From Hyphomicrobiales bacterium (lineage in GTDB: Bacteria; Pseudomonadota; Alphaproteobacteria; Rhizobiales; Xanthobacteraceae): a stretch of DNA of 64,000 bases. Made by a program: the position numbers and the translations under genes. A model generated the notes under the pieces. The model was given only the letters and a program-made list of their open reading frames with translations, ran no database searches and was not told the origin of the DNA. The stretch lies in assembly GCA_021732215.1 (NCBI GenBank), contig JAKFVL010000007.1:62001-126000 (forward strand), read 5' to 3'. Positions 62,341 to 64,000 of this stretch are shown here, piece by piece (position 1 is the stretch's first letter; every line of letters starts with the position of its first letter).

Positions 62341-63264
62341 TCACGCGCCGCCCTTGCGGAAGTCGAACAGCGGAATGCCGAGCTTCCTCGCCTTATCGGC
62401 GAGATTGTCCTGGATGCCGGTGCCGGGGAACACGATCGCTCCGATCGGCATGACCTCGAGCATCGCGTCGTTGCGCTTGAAGGGTGCGGCCTTCTGATGC
62501 TTCGCCCAGTCGGGCTTGAATGCGATCTGCGTCACCTTGCGATTGTCGGCCCAGCATGCGGCGATACGCTCGGCGCCCTTGGGCGATCCGCCATGCAGGA
62601 GCACCATGCCGGAATGTTTGGCGCGGACCCGATCTAGCGCTGCCCAGATGGCGTCGACGTCGTTGCAGTCGAGCCCGCCGGTAAAGGCGACCTTCGGTCC
62701 GGGCGGTACGAGCGTGTCGGTCTGCGCCTTGCGGCGGGCGGCGAGGAAGTCGCGGCTGTCGATCATCGCGGCGGTCATTGTGCGCTTCGTGGCGAGCGAA
62801 CCGTGGCGCGGCAGCCAGGCCGAGCCGATGTGCGTGCGATAGAGTTCGACGGCGGTGTCGCGCATCAGCTCGAAGGCGTCGCGGCGCTCCAGCAGATGAA
62901 TGCCCTCGGCAATTTTGCGTTCGAGTTCGACCGAGCGGACCTCGGAGCCGTCCTGCTCGCGCTGCAGCCGCTTCTGCGCCTGCTCGTTGTCGTCGAGCTC
63001 GCGCTCGATGCGATCGGCGGCGCGATGGAAGAGGTTGACCTGGCCCCAGAGCAAATCCTCGAGGTCGGGTTCGAGGCGGCTGTCCTGAAGCATCGCGGCG
63101 AGGGCGTCGAAGACATCGGCGAGATTGCCAGTGAGGAGGCGGCTCTCGGGAAGCGGTCGCGGGTCGGGCTCGTCCTGGAAGGGGCGGTATCCGTATAGCT
63201 GAAGCTCGTGAAGAAGTTCGGCGGTCGGGCTGCTGTCGTTCGGTTCATCATGATCAGTCGTCAT
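62341..63264 (-). CDS. DUF2493 (SLOG/YpsA-like) protein
   Basis: 307 aa. The C-terminal about 120 residues are DUF2493: VAFTGGLDCNDVDAIWAALDRVRAKHSGMVLLHGGSPKGAERIAACWADNRKV and IGAIVFPGTGIQDNLADKARKLGIP, a Rossmann-like SLOG fold that binds nucleotides. The N-terminal half is helical with a coiled coil (LFHRAADRIERELDDNEQAQKRLQREQDG). GGAGGCGACG precedes the ATG at 63264. Common in ICEs and plasmids of this group; role unknown. Twin structured element 2 is upstream. Confidence 0.9.
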   Translation of the reverse strand: MTTDHDEPNDSSPTAELLHELQLYGYRPFQDEPDPRPLPESRLLTGNLADVFDALAAMLQDSRLEPDLEDLLWGQVNLFHRAADRIERELDDNEQAQKRLQREQDGSEVRSVELERKIAEGIHLLERRDAFELMRDTAVELYRTHIGSAWLPRHGSLATKRTMTAAMIDSRDFLAARRKAQTDTLVPPGPKVAFTGGLDCNDVDAIWAALDRVRAKHSGMVLLHGGSPKGAERIAACWADNRKVTQIAFKPDWAKHQKAAPFKRNDAMLEVMPIGAIVFPGTGIQDNLADKARKLGIPLFDFRKGGA

Positions 63265-63368
63265 CGTCGCCTCCGGGTTCGCGGCCGCGCCTCTCGCGGC
63301 CTTCACGGGCGACGAAGAGCGGGGACGGACCGGGCTTGCACCGCGACCCTCGTGGGCGCGGCCGGAGC

Positions 63369-63447
63369 GCAGCGGAGGACGGCGAAGGCCGGCTCTTTTG
63401 CTTCGCGATGCAAAGGCGGCTCCGCCGCCGGCGGAAAAGAGTCGGCC
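63369..63447 (-). promoter_or_regulatory. Twin structured element, copy 2 (upstream of DUF2493)
   Basis: 79-nt block, homologous to that at 58981. Outer stem 63387-63399 with 63435-63447 (13 bp, one G-T wobble); inside are TCGCGA and the hairpin GGCGGC-TCC-GCCGCC (63415-63429). The short TTTGC/GCAAA pairing would compete with the outer stem. It lies in a 319-bp gene-free gap (63265-63583), 105 nt before the DUF2493 ATG. Confidence 0.6.
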
Positions 63448-63583
63448 GCAGCCGTTGCCGGCCCGGACCGGCTCCGGTCCGATCGCCCTCTTGGGAAGGC
63501 CGAAGGCGCGGCTCTCACGACCAGCAGGCCGCCGACGACACGACTGACGCGCGAACCGATCAGCCCCCGTCCCGGCCATCGAC

Positions 63584-64000
63584 TTAGAGGAAGCGTTCGG
63601 AGTCCTGCGGAGCGAACTGCAACCCGAGCCCGCGCACCAGCGCGTCGCGGCCGAGTTCACGCAGATCGTCATTGAAGTCCCCAAGTGCGGCGTCGAGCGG
63701 CAGCGCGTCGATCCCGCCCGCGCGGGCACGCGCGGCCAACGTCGCGACTGCGGCGCGGCCAGCCGGATCGGCGTCGCGGGCGAGGTAGAGACGGCGCAAA
63801 CTGCCGGGCAGGATCAGGGCGGCGAGATGGTTGGCGGAGAGACCGGCGATCATCGGCAGGCGAGGCACGACGCAGCGCAACGACAGCATCGTCTCGATTC
63901 CCTCGCCGGCTGCGAGCACCTCGTCGGCGACGCCGAACCGAACGCCATGACCGAGCAGGTGGCCCATCGCGCGTCTGGGCGTCGCGATCGGCGCCTTCGC
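63584..64000 (-). CDS. Toprim-domain protein (DUF7146-like), 5' partial
   Basis: The frame is open to the right edge; the visible 138 codons are the C-terminal part. Toprim signs: LAAGEGIETMLSLR with the catalytic Glu and LYLARDADPAGRAAV with the DxD-like acidic pair. ICE-borne Toprim proteins of this kind (often named DUF3991/DUF7146) act as primase-like factors in the recipient. The end is 319 bp before DUF2493. Confidence 0.88.
   Translation of the reverse strand, partial: AKAPIATPRRAMGHLLGHGVRFGVADEVLAAGEGIETMLSLRCVVPRLPMIAGLSANHLAALILPGSLRRLYLARDADPAGRAAVATLAARARAGGIDALPLDAALGDFNDDLRELGRDALVRGLGLQFAPQDSERFL

Overview
The window reads as an alphaproteobacterial chromosome, probably a member of the Bradyrhizobium/Rhodopseudomonas/Afipia group. 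The basis is high GC, the gene families, and an intergenic inverted repeat of the GTCATGGCCGG...CCATCCACG type at 3760-3844. This is inference from sequence alone.

Left part (1-9740) looks like ordinary chromosome. It holds the 3' part of a caspase-fold gene, an IlvD/Edd sugar-acid dehydratase, an LLM flavin monooxygenase, selO, a cytochrome P450 flanked by two related palindromes, a class III nucleotide cyclase, a small secreted protein, an atypical SDR and tRNA-Arg(CCG). A second, diverged tRNA-Arg(CCG) follows 186 bp later. From here to the right edge the content is that of an integrated mobile element, and the right end lies outside the window. No integrase or transposase is visible.

Cargo block 1 (about 10.1-32.88 kb) carries stress and envelope functions. 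These are a GST with an MFS exporter; two paralogous exported beta-propeller-like proteins in separate operons with small envelope partners and a TMEM175-type channel; a pirin; an alginate-export-type porin with a Tat-exported amidohydrolase; three LysR regulators; an isochorismatase-fold hydrolase; an orphan GAF-PAS-PAS protein; and a cation antiporter. A tight operon joins a CDGSH protein, a Kef-type K+/H+ antiporter, a glutathionyl-hydroquinone reductase, a DUF5996 protein and a DUF2171 protein. The block points to electrophile, quinone and cation stress.

Conjugation backbone, almost all on the minus strand (32.8-64 kb). The order of transcription is AlpA-like, repA, parA, small RHH, DUF2840, traF, lytic transglycosylase, relaxase, traG, copG, then trbB-C-D-E-J-K-L-F-G-I and DUF2274. 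This matches Tn4371-like ICEs. A second cargo block of about 5.5 kb (42.4-47.9 kb) sits between copG and trbB: DUF1993, DUF4177, RidA-like, MoaF/SnoaL-like, a second isochorismatase-fold hydrolase, an alpha/beta hydrolase and an AraC regulator. The 3' end of repA appears to contain a replication origin (three 17-bp iterons at a 23-bp period, plus a perfect DnaA box).

Right part (56.3-64 kb) is ICE maintenance and accessory: AlpA/DUF6499/DUF2285/RovC-type and XRE regulators, DUF736, a membrane protein, a 54-aa protein, an orphan phospholipase-D-fold protein, DUF2493 and the start of a Toprim gene. The most unusual observation is a pair of homologous 79-nt elements with nested inverted repeats, each about 100 nt upstream of a minus-strand ICE gene (DUF736 and DUF2493). 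Other notable points are the origin inside repA, an apparent 1-nt frameshift splitting a DUF6499-DUF2285 gene, and the duplicated propeller modules.
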